From Pegea sp. RAD2-039 (lineage: Eukaryota > Chordata > Thaliacea > Salpida > Salpidae), in NCBI GenBank assembly GCA_034620365.1, contig JAQGEQ010000162.1, positions 186,001-250,000 of the forward strand: a stretch of DNA of 64,000 nt, written 5' to 3'. The translations under genes were made by a program, and so were the position numbers. The notes beneath the pieces were generated by a model that was not told the DNA's origin, ran no database searches, and was given only the letters and a program-made list of their open reading frames with translations. Shown here piece by piece: positions 10,545 to 22,405 of this stretch; the first letter of the stretch is position 1, and each line of letters starts with the position of its first letter.

Positions 10545-11990
10545 CCTTTTGCATTCAGACATTCTCATCAGCTGACATTTGTCTAAATAGTCCAAATATC
10601 TTCATCATTTACCTGATAAGTACGATCAAGTCTTAACCAACAACTCGATTAATCTTTAATTAACAAATTACCTGATAATTACCATATTTTTAGAAAGATC
10701 TATTTGTTGAAAGCTTTATATTGTACCATAATCTTTAAGTTTGCTTCAAATCTTAGAAAAAGATTCGTAGATATCAGAATTCTAATGGAATCTATAAATA
10801 CAGAGAAAACCAACAAATAATGTAAATGATTTAAATTCGAACTAACCTGAACAAACAACAGCAACTGAAAAAACGTCTGATTTTATTATTTTGCATTTAG
10901 ACTTTCTCATCAGCCGAGATTTGTCAATCGATCAGATCATCCACCATTAATTACAGAAGCTTTATAGTTAACCAACAAATCCACTAATTTTCAATTTACA
11001 AGTTTTTTTTTATATAGTCAGTTGTGTAACTCAAAATTTTTATCAAAATTTAAACTTGTAGCTGATGATATAAATAGTTAAAAATGAGATTTAGTTTTTG
11101 CTAAAAATTGTTTATTATTTGAAACTGACCAGCAAAGTTCAAACATTAGGAAAAAAATTTGGTTTCTTCGCTTCTCTATTCAAAATCTCATCAAAGTAAG
11201 AGTAAGTAGTTGTACTCTCATGTGACCTACAAAACTAAAATTGTTGGATTCTGTGAAGAAAATCAATCATTAAAAGAAATCACAAGATAGTGCTGTAGTA
11301 ACAAATTGCCTGACATTTAAAAAATGTCCATTTAAACCATCAAAAGTTGAAATATTTCAACAAGTTCATATATCTTCATCAACTCCAGTATTGTGGGAAA
11401 AGTAGCTTCAAAATCTCTCAGAAATTTCATTGATTTTCAATCTAATGGAAAATAAAAGATCAAAATAAGTTGATTATTTCAAAAGATTAGTTATCAGTTA
11501 TAGCTTTACAGTTGTACCAAAATGAAAAATATTTTCTGTTTAAGAAATAACTCAAAGAAGTTATTAAATTTGAAAAAAAAGGTGAGGAGTAATAGTGAGA
11601 TATCTTGGTTGATCTTATGATATTTTTTTAGAATTTGTAATTAAGACTTTTTCTTAGTTTCTTAATCTTATAATAAAAAACTAAATCTAAAAACAGATTT
11701 TATTGGCAGAGGAAGATTAAGAAGAATCTATTATTTATTATTTTCTTTAAGAAAAAACGGATTGTTGGATGTCTGTATTTGATATTTATCAGATATTAAT
11801 TTTCATCGAATATTATGTCTGTATTTGATTGAGAAAAATATTAATTTTCATCAAGGATTTAAATCAGTTAACTTTAGATGGCAATTTAAATTTTAAATTA
11901 AATGAAAAGTAATATTTCTATTTGATATTATCTAAGTTAATGGATCAAGTTTTTTCTAAGTAATTTTTGTTAAATGTTTTTGGGACATGT
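10545..11990. repeat. Second, tandem copy of the beta block second half
   Basis: 10545-11400 repeats 8830-9900 in direct orientation without the SINE, then continues into 'aagaaaaaacggattgttgg' sequence (11750). That sequence also occurs at 31820, 43732 and 56957, where it leads towards gamma. It contains further copies of the minus-strand exon-like motifs: SVAVVCS-type at about 10850-10930 and EFCRS-type at about 11130-11250. Confidence 0.7.
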
Positions 11991-12117
11991 TGATGTTTTA
12001 GTATTCTGGACTATGTTGGAAAACCTGCCTTTCTTCACAAGTATAAAGTTCCAAAGGATAAAACATCACTGTGAATCTTCATCATGTGATTTCTCAAATT
12101 ATATTCAAAACTTTTGA
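11974..12117 (+). CDS. Small ORF/exon of 47 codons, gamma block copy 1
   Basis: ATG at 11974 follows an in-frame TAA and opens 47 codons ending at TGA 12115-12117: MFLGHVDVLVFWTMLEN, then PFFTSIKFQ and HHCESSSCDFSNYIQNF. The copy at 57186-57326 keeps the same frame from FLEHVD to the stop with few changes. The 44.0 kb copy has a one-base insertion (CCAAAAGG) that breaks it. No family recognised; it could be a remnant exon rather than a free-standing gene. Confidence 0.25.
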   Translation: MFLGHVDVLVFWTMLENLPFFTSIKFQRIKHHCESSSCDFSNYIQNF

Positions 12118-12502
12118 TTCAAATATTATTTGTTTTTTTTTAAATATAAGATTAATTTGAACTTTTTGTTTTTACAAGTTATTCGTAAACAATTTTGACA
12201 AACTTTCAAATTGATGTTGCGCAATGAATGCACCTACTTGATTATTGATTTATTTGATGTATTCTTACATCATTAGTCGAAAAAATTCTTTTCAAACTTC
12301 TCTATCTCCCATCTTGAAACGTTTTGTAGATTTGAAAATTTTTGATTTCATCTCAGAAGTTGTGTTTTGTAAATTACACTTGTTCATTGAGAATGCATAA
12401 AAGAAAGATCAAAATTTTTGTTTGAATAACTTTAGTATATATTATTCACATTAATTATCTATCACTCTTTTAACTACATGATTACAGTTTCTTTTTAAAC
12501 TT

Positions 12503-12504
<2 letters not shown>

Positions 12505-12559
<55 letters not shown>
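12505..12559. repeat. (CAT)n microsatellite, about 18 units
   Basis: A pure CAT run at the conserved microsatellite position of the gamma block. Orthologous positions in the other gamma copies hold about 5 (35362-35377), 42 (44508-44634) and 15 (57707-57752) units. Confidence 0.95.
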
Positions 12560-12970
12560 TAATTTCCAAACACATTCAACATGATTGTATTGCTCTTATT
12601 ATTGATTCTTTAAGTTAACTGTTTAATGCAGTCTATTTGCTCAAAAAGTTTGCTTCTCTAAATACATCTTTGAATTCCTTGTTTTACAATTCCTTGTTCA
12701 CTTTACAATTCTCTATTTAATTTCTAACACTGATTTTGTCCAAAAATAGAAATTAAATTTTTGTCATAGTGGGATAATTATGGAAAACTTGTTACATTTT
12801 TTAAACTAACAGAAATGGACCCTGAAAATAATTATTTATCTTTTCAAAATAGAAAATTGCTTTTTGCATTGTTTTTTTGCATTTTTTCAAAAGTCTGAAA
12901 TTACAAGGGTAACAAATATATGCAAAAATTAATAGATAATTTTTAAATAAATTATTTAAAAATTGAAAAA

Positions 12971-13238
12971 GAAATGGGTCCAATCTTATTGGTTAGGCTG
13001 TGACACTTGTACTGATGAGGATATAGAATATAAGAGACCCCTGTCGAAGCATCACAATGCAGAGAACTAACTGAGGATATTTGAGGATCTAGCAAGCTAG
13101 ACAGAACTATAGAGAATTATCATAAAGCTGCAAGAATACTCGACAACCATACAGTGCACACAGCTTCTAACCTCATACCGTCCACCATCTCAAGCCTCCT
13201 AGCAACTGGATTACAAGCGCACGCCACAACGCCCGGCG
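12971..13238 (-). ncRNA. 7SL/Alu-domain-like RNA gene, type 1, copy A
   Basis: From 13237 leftward the RNA begins GCCGGGCGTTGTGGCG, continues with GCTTGTAATCC and GGAGGCTTGAG, and resembles the 5' Alu domain of SRP (7SL) RNA, including the UGUAAUC loop that contacts SRP9/14 in known SRP RNAs. The 3' end, GTGTCACAGCCTAACC followed by GGACCCATTTCTTTTT, resembles the 7SL 3' strand that closes the Alu domain, and ends in a T run suited to Pol III termination. The roughly 130 nt between are not recognisable as an SRP S domain: I cannot find the helix 6 GNAR loop or the helix 8 motif. It is about 268 nt long. PSE-like and TATA-like elements lie upstream. The alternative is a 7SL-derived SINE moved only by block duplication. 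Confidence 0.75.
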
Positions 13239-13259
13239 AAGGAAGTTTATAAAGTTAAA

Positions 13260-13301
13260 ATTTAAACTTTGTTTTTGATGATTATTTTTCTGCTTAAACA
13301 T
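13260..13301 (-). promoter_or_regulatory. PSE-like plus TATA-like promoter of the type 1 RNA gene, copy A
   Basis: Relative to the G of GCCGGG (13237), ATGTTTAAGCAGAAA occupies -64 to -50 (13301-13287) and TTTAAAT occupies -29 to -23 (13266-13260). Type 2 genes (28286-28546, 53010-53270) have ATGTTTAAGGAGAAA and TATAAAT at exactly these offsets although the sequence between differs. This spacing resembles the PSE/TATA layout of U6-type Pol III promoters. Confidence 0.65.
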
Positions 13302-14299
13302 TATTTACCCAATTTTTTAGCCTATCTTTTAAGAAAACACTTTTAAAAACAAATTTTATTTATACTTGTTTATTATAAAAAATATATAACTAAACTTAGT
13401 ATTTTAAGTTAATTGAAGTCAAGCAACTATTATTAACCTTGTAAAGTTTTTTTAACATTAAATGTTACCACTAAAATTTGAAGCCTTTTTATGAATCTTT
13501 TAATATTTTAGCATTTAACATGCATTGGTAAATACAATTTTAATTAATGAATTTAGCCAATAATTTTTATTTAAATTCTAATTATATTTATAAATAAGTT
13601 GATTTACTCTGTTTTATTAAAGCTGATATTGTTTCTAACTCTTTTTTATCAATTAATTCCACAATTTAGTTCATTTCACTAAGCAATCAGTAATCACTTA
13701 ACAATCTTTTAAACCAAAATTCGTTTAGTATTCCTACTTTCTAAACTATTCACCATTACTTACTCAATACAGCAATTTTTACACATTTTACAGCAAATTT
13801 TTTATATTTCATAAATAAGCTTGTTCTTTCTTTTAATAAAAGTTTGATAATTAAGTTATTTTGATTTTTACTTATGAATATTATTTACAGTGTAAACTAA
13901 ATTTAAATGTAACTATTTCTTTCATTAGATGCATTTTGTATGGAAATGTCACCTTAACTAGCTTCACTGAAAAATACTAAGGAGCACTTATTACAAAGTA
14001 AATTCTAATTTGATTCAACTATTTGTTTTATTTAGAATCTTCTCATTCATCTGATTCTACGATCGTATACAACGAAAAAATCTATAAAAGAAAATAATTT
14101 CAATATCCATTACTAAAAATCATTCAACCTAATAGACTTGATAAAGTGAAGTTGGTTTGCCTACATTTTAAATATGCCTTTTGTGTTAAAATAAATGTAA
14201 GACTGTTTTGTTGACAGAAAAATTTATAAAAATAATTATAGCAAATTGATTCTATTAATTAAAAAGTTTTATTATTAAACAATTAGAATTTGTAATATT

Positions 14300-15960
14300 C
14301 TAGAAATATAATTTCACTAATTTTCTACCGTTTGCCTTTGATTGATCATCCACATTGTTAACCTTGCATTTAAGAGCTTTCTTAGAAGTTTCAGCAGCTT
14401 GAGATACTTCAATAGGAGGCTTAGTAGAGTTCTTAATTGTTTCTTCACAATCTTGGAAATCTCCTCGACTTTGGCTGAAACCTGTTCAAATAAATTTCAA
14501 TATATTTTAATTTGCTAAATATCAATTTCCTTTTTTGTTACGTTTTTTAAAAAGTGAAAAGCAGTTTGAGCCCAACACCATCTCTTCCTGGCTAATATCC
14601 TTCTTGGCCAACAAGCTTTCTTCCTGCTTCACAACATCTCCCATTATGACTTAAAGGACACTTTTCAATCTCTCTTTAAATACAAACAAAGTTTTATTCT
14701 AAGCTTATACTTAGGAACCTCTAAACAATTTTTCATACAAACTATAATTTAAAACTCAATAAACTAAAATACAAGAAAAACAATGTAAGATATATTACAA
14801 AATATAAACTCAGCAAAATTAAAAACCTATTTATTCAAAATTAGTAATACTTGATATAAAAGTGCTTTAAGTAATAAATATTGAATAAAAGATTATGCAA
14901 TTGAATGACTTATCAGATACTATAAAAGTGTTTGTAGCAATAAAGTTAAACTTTTTTCAATGAAGCTAATAACCAATGTCAATTGTTGTTATTAACACTT
15001 TACCAACAAAGTCTAATACAAACTTTGATCAAATGAAATTAATAATTAAAATTATTAATCCAATCCTAAATGCATTCAAATCAAGAAATTATAGTGGCTT
15101 AGTTTTAAAAAGAATTCTGCAAGATCAGTTAGATTAACATAATTACATGAGTTCTTCATCTACATTCAAAAATTCAAGTAAAAAGATAAAAGATTTGTAA
15201 CTATAGTTTGAAAAGAATGTAAAATGACTGCCTAAAGGCAAATGATATAATAATTTCATGTCTTAGAATTATAGCATTTCTTAGATTGCATAACAGCAGT
15301 TTACATTAAAGAAGGTTTTCACAATTTTTAATTTTACTAAATAATAGCTAGTTTATATAGTTTTAAGTCTATTAATCTACTTTATATCAAATTGAAAGCT
15401 TGCAGACAGGGATAAAACATTTTTATTTTCAAGCCGTCTACTTAAAAACTTAGTTTAATTTACAACTTAAAGCAAAAATTTACTTTAAGCATATTTACAT
15501 CTTTTTAATTAAAGTTTTAAATGTTTTTATCCTAAAAATAAATAAGAAAATTTTATAAGAATAATAAGAAATATTTTTTTTCATCAAAATAGACTTTTGC
15601 AAGAAGTTTAGTTCGATTTTTAGCAGCCAAAGATTTTACCTGAATATAACCAAAAGTTAAAAGTTTTTAGTTCAAATAAACTATTAAAGTTTATACACTT
15701 TATTGCTATAAAGTTGGTATAAAGTTTAGATTTAAATATTATAAAATTGTTAGTTAATTAATTTTAATACATAACTTAATCATATAACTTGTATATAGTT
15801 TGTCATCGAAGCTGATTTGTCAATGTTTCCAGAATTGTGGTTATCTAAAAATTCTCAAAAGAAAGAAAATTGGATATGGAAGAAACTGACTACTTTCAAA
15901 AGTTTGACTTGCTGAGATGAAAGAAGTTATTTTAGGTGAGATTGAGTTTTGATGAAACGG
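14300..15960. repeat. Alpha block copy 2 (5' half only)
   Basis: Follows gamma copy 1 directly. It contains diverged copies of the two candidate minus-strand exons: 14315-14487, and 14565-14665, the latter frameshifted by a 16-bp tandem duplication (TGTTGGCCAAGAAGGATATTAGCCAGG region). Motifs at 14910 and 15405 follow. The right half (the FTKTVSYF-type region) is absent; after about 15960 the sequence passes to beta. Confidence 0.7.
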
Positions 15961-16129
15961 TTTCTTCGATGATAATAACTCAACTAATTAGTCGACCTAG
16001 CTGGATTTCAAAAGCAATTAATTTATAATTAATTAGTCAATGATAAAAAACTAGTTAACGATAAAAATAAATGACATTTAATTCTTTGTAACATCAATTT
16101 AATTTGATTAGTTTTTTTTTGTCTGTTAA

Positions 16130-18100
16130 TATAGCTTTGAATGAGTTTTCAAAAAGTAATTAATACTTTCCATCATTCGATAAAATCAATAATAAAAATT
16201 AAACGAATGTCTGATGGAAAAGTTTTGTTATTCGATCACAAATTTTTACAATTTTATAAAATCATTTGATTAAACTTTTCTTAAATCAAAAACGTTGTAT
16301 CTATTTTATAAGTTAAATTATTTATATTTACCCTTAAAAAAACGTTTGCAAAAACAAGGTAGCAGCAGGAAAATAGTGACTTTGAAGTCAAAGTATTTAG
16401 CATCGAAATGCAATTGTAAGAAATTTAAATGATGTGCATCAAGATAGAATGTAAGACGTAAAAGAAAAATTAAGTATAAGCAAATGAAAGGCTGAAAAAA
16501 AAATGACAAGATGAATATTATAATGATGGAACCATCGATTCTGGGAGATAAATTTGTGAATGAATAAGCTATCTCAACAAACGCACATCTGGCTGCAATG
16601 TGATTGAGATTGGATGATCCTAGAACTATTAGCTATCTAGCTTTTCTTTGCTTCATCTGCAGAATCGGTTTGTTTTGGTTCACGAAAGATGTTGATGAAT
16701 GTCTTCAAACTTCACATTCGTCTGCAAGTTAAAAAACTCTTTGTTAAACTGTTTGCTAGAAACGTACTTATATGTGCATTCCAAATCTAATTAGTCCTTA
16801 TAAATTTTCTATTTAAACTTTATTTTAAACTTTTCTTGTTCAGAGAACAGTTCTGTAATTTGATGTTTTACAAATAAAAGAAATACATTTTCTACAATTT
16901 CGATAAAAAAATTTAAATTGTTTCTAATACCAAAAAATTTCTTTGGTTCTTTTGAAAATTTCAATAGATATAAATGAGGGAAAACTTAATTGGTGATTTA
17001 AAGCTGTTTAAACAGTAGTACAAGTTTAACTTGTTAGATGCATTTCATTTGTAATCTTTCAACTTTATATAAAAATAATGATCATGAAAATAGTAATTTA
17101 GTTTAAACTAAATGAAGTAACCTAATCAAACAAGAATCAACTAACTTCATTTAAAAGATGAAGACCTCCGAACAACAAGTAGCACTTTTGAAACTACCTC
17201 ATAAACAACAGATTGTCTGGCGAGATCTCTTAGTTATTAGATTAATGAGATTAGATATTCTTTGATTTAACTGAAAATCTTCGAATATATTTGTTGAATA
17301 TAGATATTTAGTGGAAACCATCAAACTAGAGATTCTAAGAGGATTGTATGAAAACATCAAAACATTTTTATTGAAAATCGATCAAACCTGAACAATTTAC
17401 AGCATCATATAAAACGTTTCGATTTTCTCATTTTGTAATAAGACAACCTCATCAACCGATGTTTGTCTATCGAGTTCAAATATTTTCATCTTCCACCTAA
17501 TAAGTAAAAAAGAAGATTTAATTTCGACCAACACTAACAATTGTGTTTCTTTTGAAACTGACCATCAATATGCTTATTGTTTTTATTCTATTTTATCCCG
17601 AATCTCTAATATTGAGAGAGGAATTTCGAATCTTTTATTTTCATTCACTACCCCTTCGAAGTTCTGCTTTCATTTTATCTACAAATTTCAAAATGGTGGA
17701 TTCTGTGAAGAAAAACAATCATTAAATGAAACCACTAGATAGCGCTATAATGAGAAGTTACCTGACAGATTGCGCCAGAAGTCATCTCTTAGAAAGTTCT
17801 TCAGTTTTTCTCTTTATTTTCGTGATAAAGTTGTTTTAAGCAAATTTGTTAAATATTTGTTAGTTTCTATGAAAAAAAAATTATAAAATGATTTGAACAA
17901 AGCAAGAGCAACTAATTTGTAAATAAGTTTCGAACTAACTTGAACTAACAAAAGCATTCAAAGAAATTTAGTTTACTTCATAAGTAGGAACATCTACAAC
18001 AAGTGCAGATATCTCCATCAACTCTAATATTGTTGCTGAAGTGGCTTTCAAATCTGTCAACAATTTCATTAATATTTAATCTAGAAGTAAATAAGATTTG
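16130..18100. repeat. Beta block copy 2, strongly diverged
   Basis: Shares beta landmarks in order: 'aatgcaattgtaagaa' region (16408), 'cggtttgttttggttcacg' (16666), a minus-strand DKHRLMRLSYYKMRKSK frame (about 17400-17460, frameshifted near its donor), the RIHHFEICR frame (about 17700), and the 'ctccatcaactctaatattg' motif (18012). The divergence is visibly greater than between the other beta copies, so this is an older duplicate. Confidence 0.65.
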
Positions 18101-18159
18101 AAACAAGTAAATGATCACCTTAAAAATATTGTTCTTCGAAAGATTAGTTAAAAAATTAG
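17978..18159 (-). CDS. Open frame in the diverged beta copy, unknown
   Basis: A minus-strand open frame encodes NFLTNLSKNNIF, then LNINEIVDRFESHFSNN and VDGDICTCCRCSYL, before TGA. The other beta copies (11370, 31450, 56590) carry an extra T within the equivalent of DRFES, so this frame is broken or shifted there. It may be the better-preserved version of an exon, or a fortuitous frame. No family recognised. Confidence 0.2.
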
Positions 18160-18879
18160 ATTCCAAATGTAAACGATCAGTTTTACTTCTATGGTCTCGT
18201 TCATCGTACAGAAATGTTTTTGTTTACTGAAAAAGCAATTCAATGAAGCAATAACATCTAATAATTGTTTAAATATTAAATAATATAATAAAAAAATAAT
18301 AATAATAACAGTGAAACAACATCTGAAAACTTTAAAAGTGAATCTTGTGTCTAAAGAGCAAAACTGGAAGGACTTCAACAGTTATCAGTTTACTCTGGGA
18401 TATAGAAAGAGTGCTGCTCAATAAGGAATGAAGCGAAATTTTTTTAACAAATTCTTCTATCCAAAACCCTGCTATATTAAAAAAGATTAAAATGACTTTT
18501 GTCATTAAAAATATTTAAAAGTTTCATTATGATAATAGGAGCCATATTCAATTGAAAGAATCAATCCAGCAGTATCCAAACTTCTACAATATCTTCAATC
18601 GATATTAAAAGTAAACAAAGGTACAATTGTACAAAAGAGGAGTATAAACTAGTGATTGAAGCAAACTATTCTACATTTTAAAGAACAACAAGTATCAGAC
18701 AATTAAATAATTTAGCAATGCAGGATTTAACTTATAAATAGAAGGACTTGTTGTAGCATTACAAAATTAAACGTTAAATACTAAATTTATTCGATTCTAC
18801 AATAGGAAGATGTACAACAGATACTGAGAACTGTGATAATAAGAGCTTCAAAGAATACAAAAAAAGAAATCTAAATACT

Positions 18880-19190
18880 AAATAATAAGATCATCATATC
18901 AAAAGAACTGTATCGAATGTCAATATTATTTAGAAAAGGTATGACAAATTTGATGAAAGACTGGAGTACATCTTGCGGGCAGAAGAAAGATTATCATTTA
19001 AACAAACATCACACGAAGAGTCATCCAAGGTGACTCGTTCTCTTCTGTATCTCATTAATTTCATTTTCAAACTTTTGGATAGAAAACCAGATAAGATTTA
19101 CAACAAAATAAAATTATACTTGTTCTATATGGATGACTTGAAAACCTATACTGTAATAATCATCTATCTAAATACAAGTAACTAGAAATA
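18880..19190 (+). mobile_element. Decayed non-LTR retrotransposon RT fragment (YMDD type)
   Basis: Across frames the + strand reads FRKGMTNLMKDWS, then ITRRVIQGDSFS (compare the RT block RRGxxQGDSLSP), then LINFIFKLLDRKPDKIYN and LYLFYMDDLKTY with the YMDD catalytic box at about 19129-19140. Order and spacing fit the LINE RT domain, of a different type from the FADD fragment at 6270-6700. At least one frameshift lies between QGDS and the YMDD part, and stops flank it. It is inactive. Confidence 0.7.
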
Positions 19191-21490
19191 GAAATCAGAA
19201 AAATGTTAAAAGTAAACACGAAAATAATTGAAGGTGTGTTTGTTACTTTTGAAATAACATCGAAGGAGTTTGAGAAGTTTACTGAACAAAATATCAGGAT
19301 CATTTCAAGGTGATGAAGTTCAAAAGATAGCTCTGTGAAGAACGGCAAACATACTACGGAAAGTTCTGATGCTAAATTGAATCTGAAATATTTGCTGCGT
19401 TTTTACTTGTTACTTACTTTTACTGTTTGATATCAACTGCAAAACTATGTGTCTTCCTCCAAGCAAATCATCACTGCCATAAGGGATTTCCCAATTTTAC
19501 ATTTCTTCTTTTTGAATAGTTGTTAGTGACGCTCTCTTTTATTCATCTGTAACCATGGCCATAATATAAGCATTATATTTAGTTGTGGTGACTGGTAACC
19601 AGACAATCTATTTTCAAAAAAAAACTTCTTAATAATTATAGTTCTTATTTTATATTTTTAAAAGAGAAATCAATGAAACAACCAAAAAAATCATTATATT
19701 GTCAATTTTATCTTAAATAAGGAGATCTATACCAATTTCCAACATGAAGTATAAAGTACAAGAGTTACCACTCAGAATAAAAATGATGAAATGACGATAT
19801 AGAACTTAAATAAGAATATAAAATTATTTAAAAAATGTATAACTCACTCGTGGTAATCTTTGAAAGTCATCCACCTATATATTTACTTTAAAAGGTATTT
19901 GCTGGATTCGTTTTATTTCTAAGGAAAAGAATATTAGAAGATTAGTTAAATGTTCCAAATGAGTTGAAATTTCAATTTTTTATAATTAGAAACAATCCAT
20001 CTTTAAAATAGAAAAGAAATAATATTTTAAATCCAATTTACAAGATATAAAAGCACTTGAAATTATTTTCATGATCTTTTAAAATGGAATCATTTTGATA
20101 TATAATAACTTAGTTCTTACAGAAAATTTTGAAACAATTTAAATTAATGTTTATTTTTCCTATGACTTTTAGATTCAATATTAATTTTAATCCAAATGAA
20201 TAATCAAAACTGTGTTTAAAGAAAGTAATAACAAATATGCAATTTAGTTTAGATTTAGAGTTAAGTAATATAAAATATAATTGTTCTTTAACAAAATCTT
20301 AAAAATAATAAAATTAATAAAATATTGATTTAAATCTAACAAAAAAATATTTAAAAAATACACTTAAATAAAAAGCATTATGTATACTTTTAAAATAGAT
20401 TTAGAAGTAGGTTTTCAAAATATATAACTTGCAAAAAATAAATTTTAAAAATCACTCTAAAATTGAAATGAAAAATTAAATCATGAAACTAATTATTTTT
20501 TAAATCCAAATAATTATAGACCTTAAAGATTACTATAAACTTATTGTTTACTTTTGTATATGTTTATAATTCAGACAAATTATAAAAAGTTTTAGCAAAA
20601 ATTCTCCTACATAAAATTAACTAAATCAATCAATTTATATCTCAAAGTTTTGAAAAGGTTTTAACTTCAAAAAAATTAAAAAAAGGTAATACTTACAACA
20701 TTAAGCTTTTATAACAACCATGAAAATAATAAAACACCTAAAACAATTAATTTCTAAGATTTAAAAGATAAATAATAAATTTTTTAAGATATAAAAATGG
20801 TTTGAAACTAAACAACAAATACATACAAAGTTGATATACAAGATCACTTTAAAACTACAAGTCATGAGATTCAAAACTTTTATGCTCGACATTTAAAAGT
20901 TACTGCTAAAAAACATTTACAAATTTTCATTTTTATAAAACTATAATTTACCAAGCAGCTAAGAAGTACAAATCAATCTCTAATTAATTTTAATTTATAA
21001 ATATTTTTCAGTTTCAATAAATTTAGTAACATAAGTCTGAGTTAAAAAAAAACTGAATGATTTAATAAGACCATCTGTAGGTTTGCTATAAAACTAGGAA
21101 TAATAAATAATTGGGTTAGTCAATTATCTTACTAATATGACCTGTAAAATTGCTCTTTTATAGCATCAAACTAAAAACTTTATTATTTTGACAAAATATG
21201 CGCAAAATAATCCGAACATATTATTAACAATGAATTATTATCAACCAAAATATTTAATTGTTTCTCACTTAAGAATATCAAAGAAAGCCCCCATTACCGA
21301 AATCACAATTTAGTTTAGGTGGTCTACTTAACTTCCCACTTATCAATAATTAGCAACAATAATCGGATTAGACTTATTTTTTATAAGAAAGATGTGGCTT
21401 AATATCAAAGCTACAAATTTTTATTTGAAAAATTTAAGCTTTATGCTCGTGGTGGTTTAGAGTTAGTTTTTTTTCAATAGCAAAGTATTC
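19191..21490. other. AT-rich interval, no gene seen
   Basis: Largely A/T-rich without long frames. 20120-20360 weakly resembles 5290-5560 ('ttagattcaatattaatttt', 'aagaaagtaataacaaatat'), so part of it is another old duplicate. Confidence 0.5.
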
Positions 21491-21499
21491 ACATCATTA

Positions 21500-21820
21500 T
21501 TATGAAGGTATCCTAGTTGATTAGCTAATGTTGTGTTTATAGTTGCAAGCTTTTTATCAGTGGCATAGTAGGCTGATGACTTTTAATATAGCGCCTCTAC
21601 TGGTTACTATGGTTTGGTTGTCACGCTTCGTTTCTTACAAATGTTTTCTGTGTCACGTGCTTATAAAATGTTTATAAAAACGGTTTCGCATGAGTAGAAA
21701 GAACGTGTGGCTGATAGCAAAAAGGAATTTGAAAGGTTTTTTCGCAATTATAGCAGCGCTGTCAGACTGATGAAATAGTAGGTCTCCATGACATTAACAA
21801 TTAAGTAACTTATAATTCAA
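21500..21820. repeat. Diverged alpha fragment (gatcagct to FTKTVSY-type region)
   Basis: Retains 'ttgattagctaatgttgtg', 'tatagcgcctctactggtta' and 'tttctgtgtcacgtg' from the alpha block with many substitutions and rearrangement after 21680. A second, even more diverged copy is at about 22565-23040 ('gttgatcatgtgattagcta', 'atatcgcctctaatggttac'). Confidence 0.6.
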
Positions 21821-22144
21821 AAGTCTAAAGAAGATATTTTAATCTACAATATGCTAGAAGAGAAAGATTTGTTTCATCACTATGGAGGGAGCTATGACGG
21901 TGCTACTGATTGTTGATTTATGTTTTTAAAAGATAACTTCTTGTTTTTGTATTTACAAATACCAAGTTTGAAAAAAGCAAAATAGCAAATCTTGTTCGAT
22001 TTCTAACTATCGATTTGTAGCATTTAATTGTATTAGTATAAATAAAACTATTAATATTAATATAATTATTTGTGTGAAGATTGTACTTCAATAAAAACTG
22101 AAAAAAGATATATCAAAGAGAAAAGTAGACTTAAAGTAGAAAGA

Positions 22145-22405
22145 GAAATGGGTCCAATCTTATTGATTAGGCTGTGACACTTGTTTAGATGTACTAATAG
22201 GGATATAGAATATAAAAGACCCCTGTTGAAGCATCACAATGCAGAGAACTAACTGAGGAAATTTCAGAATCTAGCAAGCTAGATAGAACTATAGGGAATT
22301 ATCATAAATCTGCAAGAATACTAGACAACCATACAGTGCACACAGCTTCTAACCTCATACCCTCCACCATCTCAAGCCTCCTAGCAACTGGATTACAAGC
22401 GCACA
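22145..22405 (-). ncRNA. 7SL/Alu-domain-like RNA, type 1, 5'-truncated copy
   Basis: Has the type 1 middle and the 3' end with GGACCCATTTC, but the RNA 5' end breaks off after GTGCGCTTG. The GCCGGGCGTTGTGGC start and the PSE/TATA elements are missing. The T run at the 3' end is also interrupted (TTTCTCTTT). Probably a pseudogene. It sits apart from a complete gamma block, between two diverged alpha fragments. Confidence 0.7.

Larger units (their letters stand above)
12000..14300. repeat. Gamma block copy 1
   Basis: Matches 35110-36960, 44000-46380 and 57200-59480. Order: 'ggaaaacctgcctttcttca', a + strand open segment ending SEVVFC..FIENA (about 12295-12399), an ATC microsatellite, a 7SL/Alu-domain-like RNA gene on the minus strand, its upstream promoter, then 'gaagtcaagcaactattatt' and 'cattcatctgattctacgat'. 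It runs straight into the alpha block. Confidence 0.8.

Noticed and set aside
12801..12983. Minus-strand 60-codon frame beginning MDPFLFQF, repeated at 44863 and 57994
   Set aside because: It starts inside the 3' end of the 7SL/Alu-like RNA gene (GGACCCATTTC) and runs through its T-rich flank. Its conservation follows from the duplicated RNA gene, not from coding.
13150..13238. Contamination by primate Alu sequence
   Set aside because: The similarity to Alu is limited to the ends, with many differences and an unrelated middle. The element is embedded in duplicated local sequence in all copies and has its own conserved upstream elements, so a 7SL-related native RNA explains it better.
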